Below, one piece after another: positions 8,248 through 16,762 of a stretch of DNA of 64,000 bases. The position numbers and the translations under genes were made by a program. Below the pieces are notes generated by a model. It ran no database searches. It had not been told where the DNA came from and saw only the letters and a list, made by a program, of their open reading frames with translations. This stretch comes from Balneolaceae bacterium UBA7797 (GTDB lineage: Bacteria > Bacteroidota > Rhodothermia > Balneolales > Balneolaceae): positions 7,873 to 71,872 of the forward strand of contig DLCN01000032.1 of NCBI GenBank assembly GCA_002480645.1, in the 5' to 3' direction. Numbering within the stretch: position 1 is the first letter of the stretch; the number at the start of each line of letters is the position of its first letter.

Positions 8248-8550
8248 ATGAAACTACTAAGCATACAGGAAAGACTGGGACTTGTCAGTTATCGGAATCA
8301 ATCCAAATCTGAGATCAAGCCACATATTGTGGTGGATACCGACATCTGCAACAGTGGTTGTCCACATAAATGTACAACCTGGGTATGTCCGGCTAAATGC
8401 TACACACTGGATGAAGAGAACAAGGTTCATTTTCAGGTAGAAGATTGCATTGAATGCGGTACCTGTATGTATGCCTGTGATCAGGGTGCTGTAGACTGGA
8501 ACTACCCGGATCCTGAAATAGGAAGAGGGGTAAACTGGAATTTCGGGTGA
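8248..8550 (+). CDS. fixX: FixX-type ferredoxin
   Basis: This 100-residue iron-sulfur protein has TTWVCPAKCY (about 43-52) and VEDCIECGTCMYACDQGAVDW (landmark CIECGTC at about 72-78). This is the cysteine arrangement of FixX-family ferredoxins that hold one [4Fe-4S] cluster. An additional Cys-rich segment, CNSGCPHKC, lies at about 33-41, as in other FixX proteins. It completes the split ETF:quinone oxidoreductase with the FixC-like protein. It is separated from fixC by 220 bases that contain a tandem repeat and no gene. Its stop is one base from the stop of the convergent PIN toxin gene, with no terminator between them. Confidence 0.9.
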   Translation: MKLLSIQERLGLVSYRNQSKSEIKPHIVVDTDICNSGCPHKCTTWVCPAKCYTLDEENKVHFQVEDCIECGTCMYACDQGAVDWNYPDPEIGRGVNWNFG

Positions 8551-8551
8551 T

Positions 8552-8932
8552 CTAAAATTCTATATTCTGGATCTTTTCATTCTTGGTTGCCAGCGAGTAA
8601 TTATTCATCAACGCAGTAGTTACGATCAACCGGTCGGCCGGATCATCCGGGAAGGTGATCGGTAATTTTCTTTGGGCAGAGATCACTTGTGTATCGATGG
8701 GAATTACTTTACAAACCTTAGGGTCGGTAGCCTTCACGATCCAGCTTTCAAAGTTCTCCTTTAGAAATAATTTTCCTGATCCTTCCAGTAATTCTGCCTC
8801 CCATACAGAAGCCGCCGACACTGCGATCTCCCCTTTCCTGGCATGTTCATCTAAGGTCTGCAACTCCTCCTCGGTAAGGGCTTCATCCCTCAATAACCAC
8901 CATATCCAAACTTGTGTATCGAGTAGTAACAT
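8552..8932 (-). CDS. vapC: PIN-domain toxin (VapC family)
   Basis: This 126-residue single PIN domain starts MLLLDTQVWIWW, with Asp5 as the first metal ligand. Glu45 lies in the segment AASVWEAELL, and DDPADRLIVTTA (about 95-106) holds further acidic residues of the Mg-dependent ribonuclease site. VapC-type toxins cleave tRNA or rRNA when freed from their antitoxin. The start lies two bases after the stop of the upstream RHH-type gene, the standard antitoxin-toxin order. It sits between fixX and an acyl-CoA dehydrogenase gene without repeats or other mobile-element signs. Confidence 0.85.
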   Translation of the reverse strand: MLLLDTQVWIWWLLRDEALTEEELQTLDEHARKGEIAVSAASVWEAELLEGSGKLFLKENFESWIVKATDPKVCKVIPIDTQVISAQRKLPITFPDDPADRLIVTTALMNNYSLATKNEKIQNIEF

Positions 8933-8934
8933 AG

Positions 8935-9288
8935 CTATTTAAATATTGGTCCGTTGTATCCATCAAATCCTGAATCAGATGATGAAAGTTTGCTGGCATC
9001 CCCACTACTTTCGAGGTCTTTCCAGGGCTCTTCAATCAGTTCAGGCAGTTCCTTTTTCACTTCACCAAGTGCCGTTTTCAAAGCAGAAAAAGTCTCCCTT
9101 CTCCCCCCGTCAGAAACCGGAATTTCATTCCCTGAATACGGTGCAGGATCCGGACTATTTCCGGCAGGAATAAGCAGCTCATTCTCAAGACATCTGGTAA
9201 AAAAAGCTTTCAGGCTGATCCCCTCTTCTATGGCCCGGATCTTTGCCTTTTTCATTAATTCGTCGGGTAGATCTATGGTTGTTCTCAT
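8935..9288 (-). CDS. Ribbon-helix-helix antitoxin of the VapC pair
   Basis: The 117-residue protein starts MRTTIDLPDELMKKAKIRAI, a ribbon-helix-helix DNA-binding motif over residues 1-40 (strand RTTIDLP, helix DELMKKAKIRA, second helix ISLKAFFTRCLENEL). The rest is long, acidic and probably disordered (residues 45-117, with SSGDASKLSSSDSG), the usual toxin-neutralising tail. The ATG at 9288 is preferred to one five codons upstream because RHH proteins start directly with this strand. As in other type II systems, the RHH part probably represses the operon promoter upstream of 9288. Confidence 0.8.
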   Translation of the reverse strand: MRTTIDLPDELMKKAKIRAIEEGISLKAFFTRCLENELLIPAGNSPDPAPYSGNEIPVSDGGRRETFSALKTALGEVKKELPELIEEPWKDLESSGDASKLSSSDSGFDGYNGPIFK

Positions 9289-9571
9289 GAAGATATGATA
9301 CACATCTTTATGGTAATATGCGAATATGCTTTTTTAATCTATTTGGTATACTTCAATGGAATAAAACCTCTTCATTGACCTCCCTGAGCACTTTTAGGCA
9401 GTAGCACTTAATAAACACATATTCACATATTTATGCTTTTTCATATCCTTTATGTATTACTATTCAGATTTTTACAGAATATTGAACTCTTTGTGGTTCA
9501 TTTTTCTTAGCTTTTGGAAGCGTTTCCAGTTCACTCATCTAATCATCAAAATCCAAAATAAACCACAGAAT

Positions 9572-10726
9572 ATGCCTCTGAATTTTGAACTGAATGAAGA
9601 CCAGAAAATGCTGCAGGAAAGTGTTAAAGAATTCACCGAACGTCATGTAGCTCCCACCGTTTTTGAGAGAGATAATTCAAAAGAATTTCCCCATGATCTG
9701 GTGACCCAATTAGGAGAAATGGGAATGATGGGAATCTATCATGATCCCGGGTTTGGAGGCTCAGGATTTGACACTGTTTCTTTCTGCCTGGCCATTGAAG
9801 AGATCGCCCGGTGGGACGCCTCTCTTGCCCTCACTGTAGCCTCCCATACTTCCCTTGGTACCGGACATATTTCCATTGCCGGATCTGATGATCAGAAGAA
9901 AAAATACATGCCCGATCTTTGTGCCGCTACCAGGCTTGCCGGTTGGTGTTTAACCGAACCCGGTTCCGGCAGTGATGCATCCGGGATGAAAACAACGGCA
10001 GTAAAAAATGGGGATCATTACCTGCTGAATGGCTCTAAGATTTTTATTACCCAAGGCTCGGTTGCCGACGTATATGTGGTACTTGCAAAGACCGATCCTG
10101 ATCTGGGTACCAAGGGGATTTCAGCCTTTATTGTTGAAGCGGATTGGGAAGGGGTAAAACCCGGAGCTCCCATGCATAAACTCGGAATGAATTCTTCGAA
10201 CACTACCGAGGTGGTTTTTGAAAATGTTGAGGTACCGGTGGAAAATCTCCTGGGTGAAGAAGGGATGGGCTTTGTGGACACAATGAAAGTATTGGACGGT
10301 GGCCGTGTGGGTATTGCCGCGCTTTCGGTCGGGGTTGCACGAGGTGCTCTTGAAGAGTCCCTCAAATATTCCATGGAGCGTAAGCAGTTTGGAAAGCCCA
10401 TCGGAAACTTCCAGCATATTGAAAGTAAATTGGTTGATATGGCAACCAGCGTAGAAGCAGCACGTCTGCTCACCCTGAAGGCGGCAACGCTGAAAGACAA
10501 CGGGAAGTCCTATACCAAAGAAGCATCCATGGCTAAACTCTTTGCTTCCGAATTATCCGTACAGGCTTCGCTGGATGCCATTCAGATTCACGGCGGATAT
10601 GGATACACCAAAGAATATCATGTGGAGCGTTTTCTTCGGGATGCCAAACTGTTAACCATCGGTGAAGGTACCTCTGAAATTCAACGACTGATCATTGCCA
10701 GAGAATTAAAGAAGTCGTTTATCTGA
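9572..10726 (+). CDS. Acyl-CoA dehydrogenase (short-chain/butyryl type)
   Basis: The 384-residue protein has the full acyl-CoA dehydrogenase fold. Landmarks are ARWDASLALTVASHTSLGTG (about 84-103), WCLTEPGSGSDASGMKTTA, which binds FAD and substrate, RKQFGKPI near 270, and HGGYGYTKEY near 340. The catalytic base is Glu365 in IGEGTSEIQ, the position used by short- and medium-chain enzymes. It oxidises acyl-CoA to trans-2-enoyl-CoA and hands electrons to ETF, which is encoded 4 kb upstream. The ATG at 9572 is chosen because the 40 in-frame codons upstream are not family-like. The 268 bases before it show no other gene. Confidence 0.92.
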   Translation: MPLNFELNEDQKMLQESVKEFTERHVAPTVFERDNSKEFPHDLVTQLGEMGMMGIYHDPGFGGSGFDTVSFCLAIEEIARWDASLALTVASHTSLGTGHISIAGSDDQKKKYMPDLCAATRLAGWCLTEPGSGSDASGMKTTAVKNGDHYLLNGSKIFITQGSVADVYVVLAKTDPDLGTKGISAFIVEADWEGVKPGAPMHKLGMNSSNTTEVVFENVEVPVENLLGEEGMGFVDTMKVLDGGRVGIAALSVGVARGALEESLKYSMERKQFGKPIGNFQHIESKLVDMATSVEAARLLTLKAATLKDNGKSYTKEASMAKLFASELSVQASLDAIQIHGGYGYTKEYHVERFLRDAKLLTIGEGTSEIQRLIIARELKKSFI

Positions 10727-10801
10727 GTCCGGCAACTTCAATATTTATCTTACCAGCAGGATTGCTTACTATCCGAAAAACAAATCATTTAAACAGAAAT
10801 A

Positions 10802-12010
10802 ATGGCTAAGAACCTTTTTAACATTGATGATCCTTTTTTATTTGAATCTGAATTGAATGAAGAAGATCGCCTGATCATGGAAACCGCCCGTGATTATGCC
10901 CAGTCAAACCTTGAACCCCGTGCACTTAAAGGGAATACGGAAGAATATTTTGATCAGTCCATTGCCCGGGAAATGGGTGAAATGGGACTTTTGGGGTTAA
11001 CAACGCCCGAAGAGTATGGTGGAGCAGGGGCCAGCCAAACCGCGTATGGATTAGTGGCCCGCGAAGTTGAAAGAGTAGATTCCGGTTACCGTTCGTTCAT
11101 GAGCGTTCAGTCTTCTTTGGTGATGTATCCCATAAGTATTTTCGGTTCTGAGGATCAAAAACAAAAATATCTGCCAAAACTGGCAACCGGTGAAATGATC
11201 GGATGTTTTGGGTTAACCGAACCGGATCATGGCTCTGATCCCGGATCGATGGTCACAACTGCTACTAAAACAGAGGGCGGCTGGAAGTTAAACGGGGCAA
11301 AAATGTGGATCACGAACTCCCCCATCGCTGATCTGGCTGTTGTTTGGGCTAAAGCTAAAGAATCTGATTCTGATGAAGGGGTGATCCGTGGTTTTCTGGT
11401 AGAAAAAGGCACCAAAGGCTTTTCCGCTCCACATACCAAATACAAAATGAGTTTAAGAGCCTCAGAGACCGGTGAACTGGTTTTTGATGATGTATTTGTG
11501 CCGGACGAGAACGTATTCCCGGAAATTCGCGGACTTAAAGGCCCGTTCATGTGTTTAAATAGTGCCCGCTACGGTATAGCCTGGGGAACCATTGGAGCGG
11601 CTGAGTTTTGTTATCAGCGATCTCGACAATATGTACTGGATCGAAAACAATTCGGCAAACCTCTGGCTGCCAATCAGCTTATTCAAACCAAACTGGCCAA
11701 TATGCTCACAGACATTACCACTATGCAGTTACTGGTGCTTCAGTTGGGCAAACTAAAGGATGCAGGTAAGGATCATCCTTCTATGACATCGCTAGCCAAA
11801 CGGCATAACAGCGGCAAAGCATTAGAGATCGCCCGCGTAGCCAGGGACATGCATGGCGGGAATGGAATTACCGGCGACTACCGCGTGATCCATCATATGG
11901 TGAACCTGGAATCGGTGAACACCTATGAGGGCACCTACGACATTCATGGACTCATCCTTGGGCGGGAAATCACTGGAATACAGTCTTTTACACCAAAAGG
12001 TAATGACTAA
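10802..12010 (+). CDS. gcdH: Glutaryl-CoA dehydrogenase
   Basis: The 402-residue protein matches the glutaryl-CoA dehydrogenase branch of the acyl-CoA dehydrogenases. ERVDSGYRSFMSVQSSLVMY (about 87-106) contains the glutamate and arginine that recognise the distal carboxylate. GLTEPDHGSDPGSM follows near 139, and the catalytic Glu376 is in TYEGTYDIH. The enzyme oxidatively decarboxylates glutaryl-CoA to crotonyl-CoA in lysine and tryptophan breakdown, passing electrons to ETF. It follows the other dehydrogenase by 75 bases on the same strand. Crotonyl-CoA could feed the thiolase (24224) and hydratase-like (46214) enzymes in the window. Confidence 0.93.
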   Translation: MAKNLFNIDDPFLFESELNEEDRLIMETARDYAQSNLEPRALKGNTEEYFDQSIAREMGEMGLLGLTTPEEYGGAGASQTAYGLVAREVERVDSGYRSFMSVQSSLVMYPISIFGSEDQKQKYLPKLATGEMIGCFGLTEPDHGSDPGSMVTTATKTEGGWKLNGAKMWITNSPIADLAVVWAKAKESDSDEGVIRGFLVEKGTKGFSAPHTKYKMSLRASETGELVFDDVFVPDENVFPEIRGLKGPFMCLNSARYGIAWGTIGAAEFCYQRSRQYVLDRKQFGKPLAANQLIQTKLANMLTDITTMQLLVLQLGKLKDAGKDHPSMTSLAKRHNSGKALEIARVARDMHGGNGITGDYRVIHHMVNLESVNTYEGTYDIHGLILGREITGIQSFTPKGND

Positions 12011-12061
12011 CACCTATGATATTTTATATTGTACGTGTTCACATAAAATAAATGAACTGTT

Positions 12062-12538
12062 ATGACGAAAAAGATTCTAATCGGCGTTCTTGCTGTATTC
12101 ATCATACTTCAATTCTTCCAGATCGATAAATCCAATCCGGAGTATGATGCAAGTCAGGACCTGATCACCATTCACAATCCTCCTGCTGAAGTGGCCGGCA
12201 TTTTAAAATCGGCCTGTTACGATTGCCACTCCTATGAGACCGCCTATCCCTGGTATACCAACGTTCAGCCCTTGGCCTGGTGGATCAAAGATCACATTGA
12301 TGAAGGCCGTGATGAAATGAATTTTTCTGAATGGGGAACATACAGCCCAAGGAGGGCCGATCACAAACTGGAAGAAAGTGTGGAACTGGTTGAGGAAGGG
12401 GAAATGCCTCTGGAATCGTACACCCTTGCTCATGGCGAAGCAAAATTATCCGAAGCACAAAAGAAAATATTGACAGATTGGTTTAAAACACAACGTGAAG
12501 TTATATATCCCGACAGCCTGAGGTCTGCAGATTCCTGA
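12062..12538 (+). CDS. Haem-binding domain protein
   Basis: This 158-residue protein has an N-terminal membrane anchor or uncleaved signal (about 4-20). A Haem_bd-type domain follows, with a single CxxCH c-type haem motif, CYDCH (Cys52, Cys55, His56). The sequence around it, SYETAYPWYTNVQPLAWWI, is the family signature, and NFSEW occurs near 88. It is probably a periplasmic, membrane-tethered monohaem protein. It stands alone 51 bases after gcdH; whether they share a transcript is unclear. Family members are found in many Bacteroidota, often without assigned function; electron transfer is inference. Confidence 0.85.
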   Translation: MTKKILIGVLAVFIILQFFQIDKSNPEYDASQDLITIHNPPAEVAGILKSACYDCHSYETAYPWYTNVQPLAWWIKDHIDEGRDEMNFSEWGTYSPRRADHKLEESVELVEEGEMPLESYTLAHGEAKLSEAQKKILTDWFKTQREVIYPDSLRSADS

Positions 12539-12841
12539 TCATTTAAAATTCTGATTAGGGGTTGGATCAGGGTTTAGTGTATTGATAACAGATACTGTTG
12601 TTAACTCATCTCTATATGAAGTGGCAGCGTTCCTGATATTAGCTAAACCCGACCATGCAATATACACCTCAGGTACGTTGATCCACTTCATTTTTTTATG
12701 TTGATCACCATAAACAACATTCCGTTGCTGAGGTTTTGAAATCAATTTGTTATAATGACACTATCGGTGCAAATAATACCGATCTCTGAAAATTATATTG
12801 GGGCACTAAAATAAATTGGCTAACGAATAAGCGTTCAATTA
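12539..12841. other. Intergenic region without recognised gene
   Basis: These 303 bases separate the haem-binding protein from the exported hydrolase. A 68-codon frame on the minus strand (12539-12745) has no family resemblance and no upstream translation signal, so it is not called. No terminator-like hairpin with a T-run was seen. The segment presumably contains the promoter of the hydrolase gene. Confidence 0.6.
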
Positions 12842-13825
12842 ATGAGTAATAATCGCATCGTTTTATCATCTGTACTTACATTATTCCTTTTTTTTCTTTC
12901 TACGACGGTTTCAATTGCGCAGGATGTAACCCGCACTAACATAACGTTTGATAACGGGCGTTTTACACTGCACGGCGAATTGATCATTCCAGATACTGCA
13001 AAATCTGCCCCAGTTCTGATCTTCTTAGTTGGTGCCGGTGAAAACTCTTCCTATCGCACATTATATAGTGAGTTTGTAAAGCAGAATATTGAGGATCTGT
13101 TTTTGAATGAGGGTATTGCCATTCTTTATTATGATAAGCGCGGAGTTGGAAAATCGGAAGGTCGTTGGCAGAGAACCGACTTGTATGAACGTGCAGAAGA
13201 CGCTAAAGCGGCCGTTGATTTCCTCAAAACACAAGGCAGAATCGATTCGGAAAGAATTGGGATCATCGGGCATAGTCAGGGCGGACAGGTGGCTCAGATC
13301 ATGGGTGACCGATATCGAAATGACCTAAAATTCATTGCTTCGCTTGGAGCCTCAACTTTTGATATGCAACTTCAGTTGATCAACCAATATTATAGTTTCT
13401 ATCTGTGTAAAGGCGAGCCTGATAATGAGGCATTCGATAAAGCCACCAAACAAGCCATCTCTGATATAAACTGGGTTTCCTGGTTTCCGTTAACAAAACC
13501 CTGGAGACAGCTCAAAGAGAATAGTGAATTTGATCCGGCTCCCCACTTGCTGGAAATTGATATTCCAGCATTTTTCGCCTTTGCAGAGAATGATTACTAC
13601 GTTTATCCGGGTTGGGCGATCGGGGCACTTAACGAGACCTTTAATAATGACATTCCGGAGAATTTCACCTTGCAGATCATTCCCGGAGCAGATCATGATT
13701 TCAGAATTAATCCAGAACTCTGCATTCCTGACCCGGAAGCAGATAAAGAGCCGCCTTCCTCCGACGGCCCGTTTTCAGAGTATTTTCAACAAGTGTTTAA
13801 AAGCTGGGTACTTCAACACCTGTAA
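12842..13825 (+). CDS. Exported alpha/beta hydrolase
   Basis: The 327-residue protein has a clear signal peptide (residues 1-27, ending SIAQ) and an alpha/beta-hydrolase fold. The nucleophile elbow is IIGHSQGGQ with Ser145. YYDKRGVGKSEG near 97-108 is typical of the peptidase S9/dienelactone-hydrolase-like branch. The candidate acid is Asp in AENDYYVYP near 252, and the histidine is in PGADHDFR near 290. All three catalytic residues are present, so the enzyme is probably active as a periplasmic or lipid-facing esterase or peptidase. The substrate cannot be told. It converges on the DUF1080 gene with six bases between the stop codons. Confidence 0.85.
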   Translation: MSNNRIVLSSVLTLFLFFLSTTVSIAQDVTRTNITFDNGRFTLHGELIIPDTAKSAPVLIFLVGAGENSSYRTLYSEFVKQNIEDLFLNEGIAILYYDKRGVGKSEGRWQRTDLYERAEDAKAAVDFLKTQGRIDSERIGIIGHSQGGQVAQIMGDRYRNDLKFIASLGASTFDMQLQLINQYYSFYLCKGEPDNEAFDKATKQAISDINWVSWFPLTKPWRQLKENSEFDPAPHLLEIDIPAFFAFAENDYYVYPGWAIGALNETFNNDIPENFTLQIIPGADHDFRINPELCIPDPEADKEPPSSDGPFSEYFQQVFKSWVLQHL

Positions 13826-13831
13826 TTAAGA

Positions 13832-14626
13832 TCAAAGTTCTCTGATCCAGATATTTCTGAATCTCATTGGATCCCCGTGATCCTGAAGGGCGATCGGCAT
13901 TTTAGAATCGTGCGCCACGTAGAAAGGAGATCCGATGTAACAGGTTGGTCCAAGTAATTCCACATTGTTCTGAACCAGTACTCCGTTATGAAACACCGTA
14001 ACTCTGGCCGGTGAAACCACTGTTCCTTTGTCCGAGAACTTAGGAGCCATAAAGATGATATCATACTCCTGCCATTCATTTACCGGTCTGGATGCATTGA
14101 CCAACGGAATATGCTGTTTGTAAATGGATGCCGCCTGTCCATTACTATACGTAGGGTTTTCGTAAGAATTCAGTACCTGAACTTCGTACAGTCCCATAAA
14201 AAACACACCTGAATTACTGTACATCTGACCTTCTTTCCCTTCCTGCTCGGGAGCTAACCATTCAATATGCAGCTGAACATCACCAAATGATTCCTTGGTT
14301 TGAATTCCGCCTGATCCCGGTTTTACCACCAGTTCTCCATTTTCAACCACCCATGGTGCAGGATCTCCTTTGTAATCCGGATCCATCTCCGGTATTTGTT
14401 TACTGATATCACTCATACTGGCACCGGGCCCCATTTGCTGAGTTTGCCATGCTTCAAGCCCGGTTCCATCAAACAATATGATCGCATCAGAAGGAGCACT
14501 GTTATTGGTGCCTGGAGTCACCTTTTCAAGTTCAACGTATGCTTCGGTGGCTTCAGGAACTCTTGCCTGAGCGAAAACCGCTACTGTTAAGAAGGCTGTA
14601 ATTAAAGTCAGACTGATTTTTTTCAT
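13832..14626 (-). CDS. DUF1080 / 3-keto-disaccharide hydrolase-like protein
   Basis: The 264-residue exported protein (signal about 1-19, ending VFAQ) has a concanavalin-like jelly-roll typical of DUF1080. Family landmarks are AIILFDGTGLEAWQ near 50, WVVENGELVVKPGSGGIQT near 95, HIEWLAPE near 126, NSGVFFMGLYEVQVLNS near 142, and the closing MRFRNIWIREL. Family members include hydrolases of 3-keto-glycosides, and many are of unknown substrate. It is transcribed alone; the next leftward gene upstream, the cyclophilin, ends 76 bases before it. Confidence 0.82.
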   Translation of the reverse strand: MKKISLTLITAFLTVAVFAQARVPEATEAYVELEKVTPGTNNSAPSDAIILFDGTGLEAWQTQQMGPGASMSDISKQIPEMDPDYKGDPAPWVVENGELVVKPGSGGIQTKESFGDVQLHIEWLAPEQEGKEGQMYSNSGVFFMGLYEVQVLNSYENPTYSNGQAASIYKQHIPLVNASRPVNEWQEYDIIFMAPKFSDKGTVVSPARVTVFHNGVLVQNNVELLGPTCYIGSPFYVAHDSKMPIALQDHGDPMRFRNIWIREL

Positions 14627-14702
14627 AATTCCGCTTAGGTTAAATTTTGAGGAATATACTGGTTTTGATTTAAGATGAGAGAATGAGCATATATTTTGTC
14701 GG

Positions 14703-16682
14703 TTAATACCAATAGGCTTTTCTTACGTAGTCACCGTTTACGATCCGATCCACTACCTTCATACCTTCATATACTTCTCCGACAATAGTATAGCGTCCAT
14801 TCAAATGTGGCATCCAATCATACATAATAAAATACTGTGAGCCTTCGGTATCCCGGCCGGCGCTGGCTATCCCAACTTTCGCCCGATAATATTGATCATT
14901 TGTTGCTTCGGTCGGAACTACAAAATCAGGACCACCAAACCCGTCCTGACTCTCCACATCTCCGCCCTGAGCAACAAAATTTGGAATCACCCGATGGAAT
15001 GGAGTTCCGTTATACGCCTTATCCCTGATCAACTCATCCATCCCGGCTATAGTAGCCGGTGCTGAGAGTACATCCATCACAATCTTAATATCTCCTTTAT
15101 TGGTCTCCAGCATCAGAATGGGATTTGGACCAAGCCGAACAAGTCGCTTCCAGTCCGGTTCTCTGAATGTGGTAGGTTTGGTTTCAATCTCCGGAATTTC
15201 CCATCCGGCATTTTTAAGTGTACTATTCAGTGCTGCACTTCCTTCTGCAGCAAGTGTCATTATATATTCACCGGATAGGTCTTCAAATCTGTTTTTAAGA
15301 ACTGGAGCCATAGCCTGAAACACTTCCACATCTTCCGGAAGCGAGAATCTTTCCAGCATCGCTGCCACTTTATCGTATTCGCTATCCAAAATGAGCGTAC
15401 TGTCACTAAATAATCCGCTCATCACATAGGTCATGGATCTATCAGAAGTTTTCATTTGTTCATGAACCAGCTCACGAACTTCATCGGTAAGCTCCCCCTT
15501 CGATTCCAGCCCATTCCACCATCCGGCGAGTTGATTCAGGGCATAATAACGGATTAGTCTGTTTCCTGACCCTGCATCTTCTGCCAGTAAAGAAAGCATC
15601 TCAGAATCACTCAAATATTCACTCAGGATCCGGTATTTCAACCCGGACAGATACGGTTGATCTTTAGTAAGCTCTTCAACATCGTCCAGATAATCACCGG
15701 TCATCCCCGATGCAAGGAACGCATGCAGGCGCAGAGCTGCATTATACCCTCTGATGAGTCCGATCTTATTTAATACGATCCGATCCATCTGACCATCCAG
15801 ATTTTCCTGTTGTGCCTTGATCGCCAGCAAAGTTTCAATCCGTACATTAACATTGATGTTATCGAGCAAGGCATTGAGTACCACCGGAGTTTGCTTAGTA
15901 TAAGGTGCGGTAGCCAGACTCCGGGCAAATTCGATGGCCAGTCGTGGTTCCATAAACTCAAACTCACTCATTTCGAAATGATAGAGTGTCTGCTCGGGAT
16001 GATTCTTCATTAATATTCTTACCAAATACTGAATAGGGCCAACATTCAACGGTGAAGAAAAATATTCCCATCGGTCAAGCATATATGCTTCCACTTCGGC
16101 GGGAATCTCTTTTCGGGTACGGTAAAACCCATAGAGCAATGCCTGTGTTACCGGAGGTTCATCTGCATCAAAAGCGAGTGCGACCACTTTTAGCTGATCT
16201 TCAATGGATAATTCCAATGAGTTGGTCAACCTGCCAATGGCCAGGCCTGTTTCGAGATCAGGAACCTCAACTCCGGTTAGCCGATCGAAAGTCTCTTTAT
16301 TACCGTGATACCCCAGTACCGTAACTAACCCTGTTCTCAACTCAGGCTCTTCATCCCATAACATATTCAACCGCGCAATGTGGGCGTCTTTCAGGTCCTG
16401 AAACCAAAGTGATGCCCATGCTTCATCAGTATTTGCTGCAACTACTTTTTCCAGAAGGGATTCAACATCATCCACCGGCGTACTGATCATAGCCCTCCAG
16501 GCTTGTGCTGCCAGTTTCTCACTTTGTGAATCTGTATAAGTCAAAATTTCATCGGCATCGCGTTCAAAAACAGCTTCATATAACCAGGGATACTCCTCTT
16601 TTAACAGGGTCTTCTCCTCAGGACTATAGGTTGTACAACTCAAAAAGAGCCATACAGAGAATATCAGCAAAGGCCTATACAT
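14703..16682 (-). CDS. Lipoprotein peptidyl-prolyl isomerase with N-terminal helical-repeat region
   Basis: The protein has 659 residues. The ATG at 16682 gives a lipoprotein signal, MYRPLLIFSVWLFLSCTT, with the lipobox cysteine at 16. An ATG ten codons upstream would bury it. Residues about 30-490 are almost entirely helical, with HEAT-like pairs of helices. Residues about 505-655 are a cyclophilin-type PPIase domain: GTPFHRVIPNFVAQGGD holds the catalytic arginine and glutamine, and SQYFIMYDWMPHLNGRYTIV holds the aromatic floor. The usual active-site tryptophan appears to be replaced in that segment. The protein probably folds exported proteins at the inner or outer membrane. It is divergent from lexA, with 80 bases between the starts. 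Confidence 0.88.
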   Translation of the reverse strand: MYRPLLIFSVWLFLSCTTYSPEEKTLLKEEYPWLYEAVFERDADEILTYTDSQSEKLAAQAWRAMISTPVDDVESLLEKVVAANTDEAWASLWFQDLKDAHIARLNMLWDEEPELRTGLVTVLGYHGNKETFDRLTGVEVPDLETGLAIGRLTNSLELSIEDQLKVVALAFDADEPPVTQALLYGFYRTRKEIPAEVEAYMLDRWEYFSSPLNVGPIQYLVRILMKNHPEQTLYHFEMSEFEFMEPRLAIEFARSLATAPYTKQTPVVLNALLDNINVNVRIETLLAIKAQQENLDGQMDRIVLNKIGLIRGYNAALRLHAFLASGMTGDYLDDVEELTKDQPYLSGLKYRILSEYLSDSEMLSLLAEDAGSGNRLIRYYALNQLAGWWNGLESKGELTDEVRELVHEQMKTSDRSMTYVMSGLFSDSTLILDSEYDKVAAMLERFSLPEDVEVFQAMAPVLKNRFEDLSGEYIMTLAAEGSAALNSTLKNAGWEIPEIETKPTTFREPDWKRLVRLGPNPILMLETNKGDIKIVMDVLSAPATIAGMDELIRDKAYNGTPFHRVIPNFVAQGGDVESQDGFGGPDFVVPTEATNDQYYRAKVGIASAGRDTEGSQYFIMYDWMPHLNGRYTIVGEVYEGMKVVDRIVNGDYVRKAYWY

Positions 16683-16688
16683 ATTTTG

Positions 16689-16748
16689 CACACATTTATT
16701 GTTGAAGTTCACTTAAAATCTCCTTTAATTACACATGTTTCACACATT
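16689..16748. promoter_or_regulatory. Repeated ACACAT motifs in the lexA/cyclophilin divergent promoter
   Basis: The octamer cacacatt occurs at 16689-16696 and 16741-16748, and the related acacatgt at 16731-16738. The last two are about 11 bases apart, one helical turn. They lie within the 80 bases between the two divergent starts, where a LexA autoregulatory operator would be expected. Bacteroidota LexA boxes are not uniform, so this is only a candidate. Confidence 0.3.
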
Positions 16749-16762
16749 ACATCTTTCAAACT

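Noticed and set aside
4832..8550. Interpretation of the ETF-FixCX block as a nitrogen-fixation electron donor
   Set aside because: No nif gene is near, EtfA has the canonical-type motif, and the neighbours are acyl-CoA dehydrogenases.
10018..10500. A 160-codon minus-strand frame
   Set aside because: It is antisense within the acyl-CoA dehydrogenase gene and has Ser/Arg/Pro-rich shadow-frame composition.
12539..12745. A 68-codon minus-strand frame in the gap before the alpha/beta hydrolase
   Set aside because: No start signal, no family resemblance, and composition unlike neighbouring genes.
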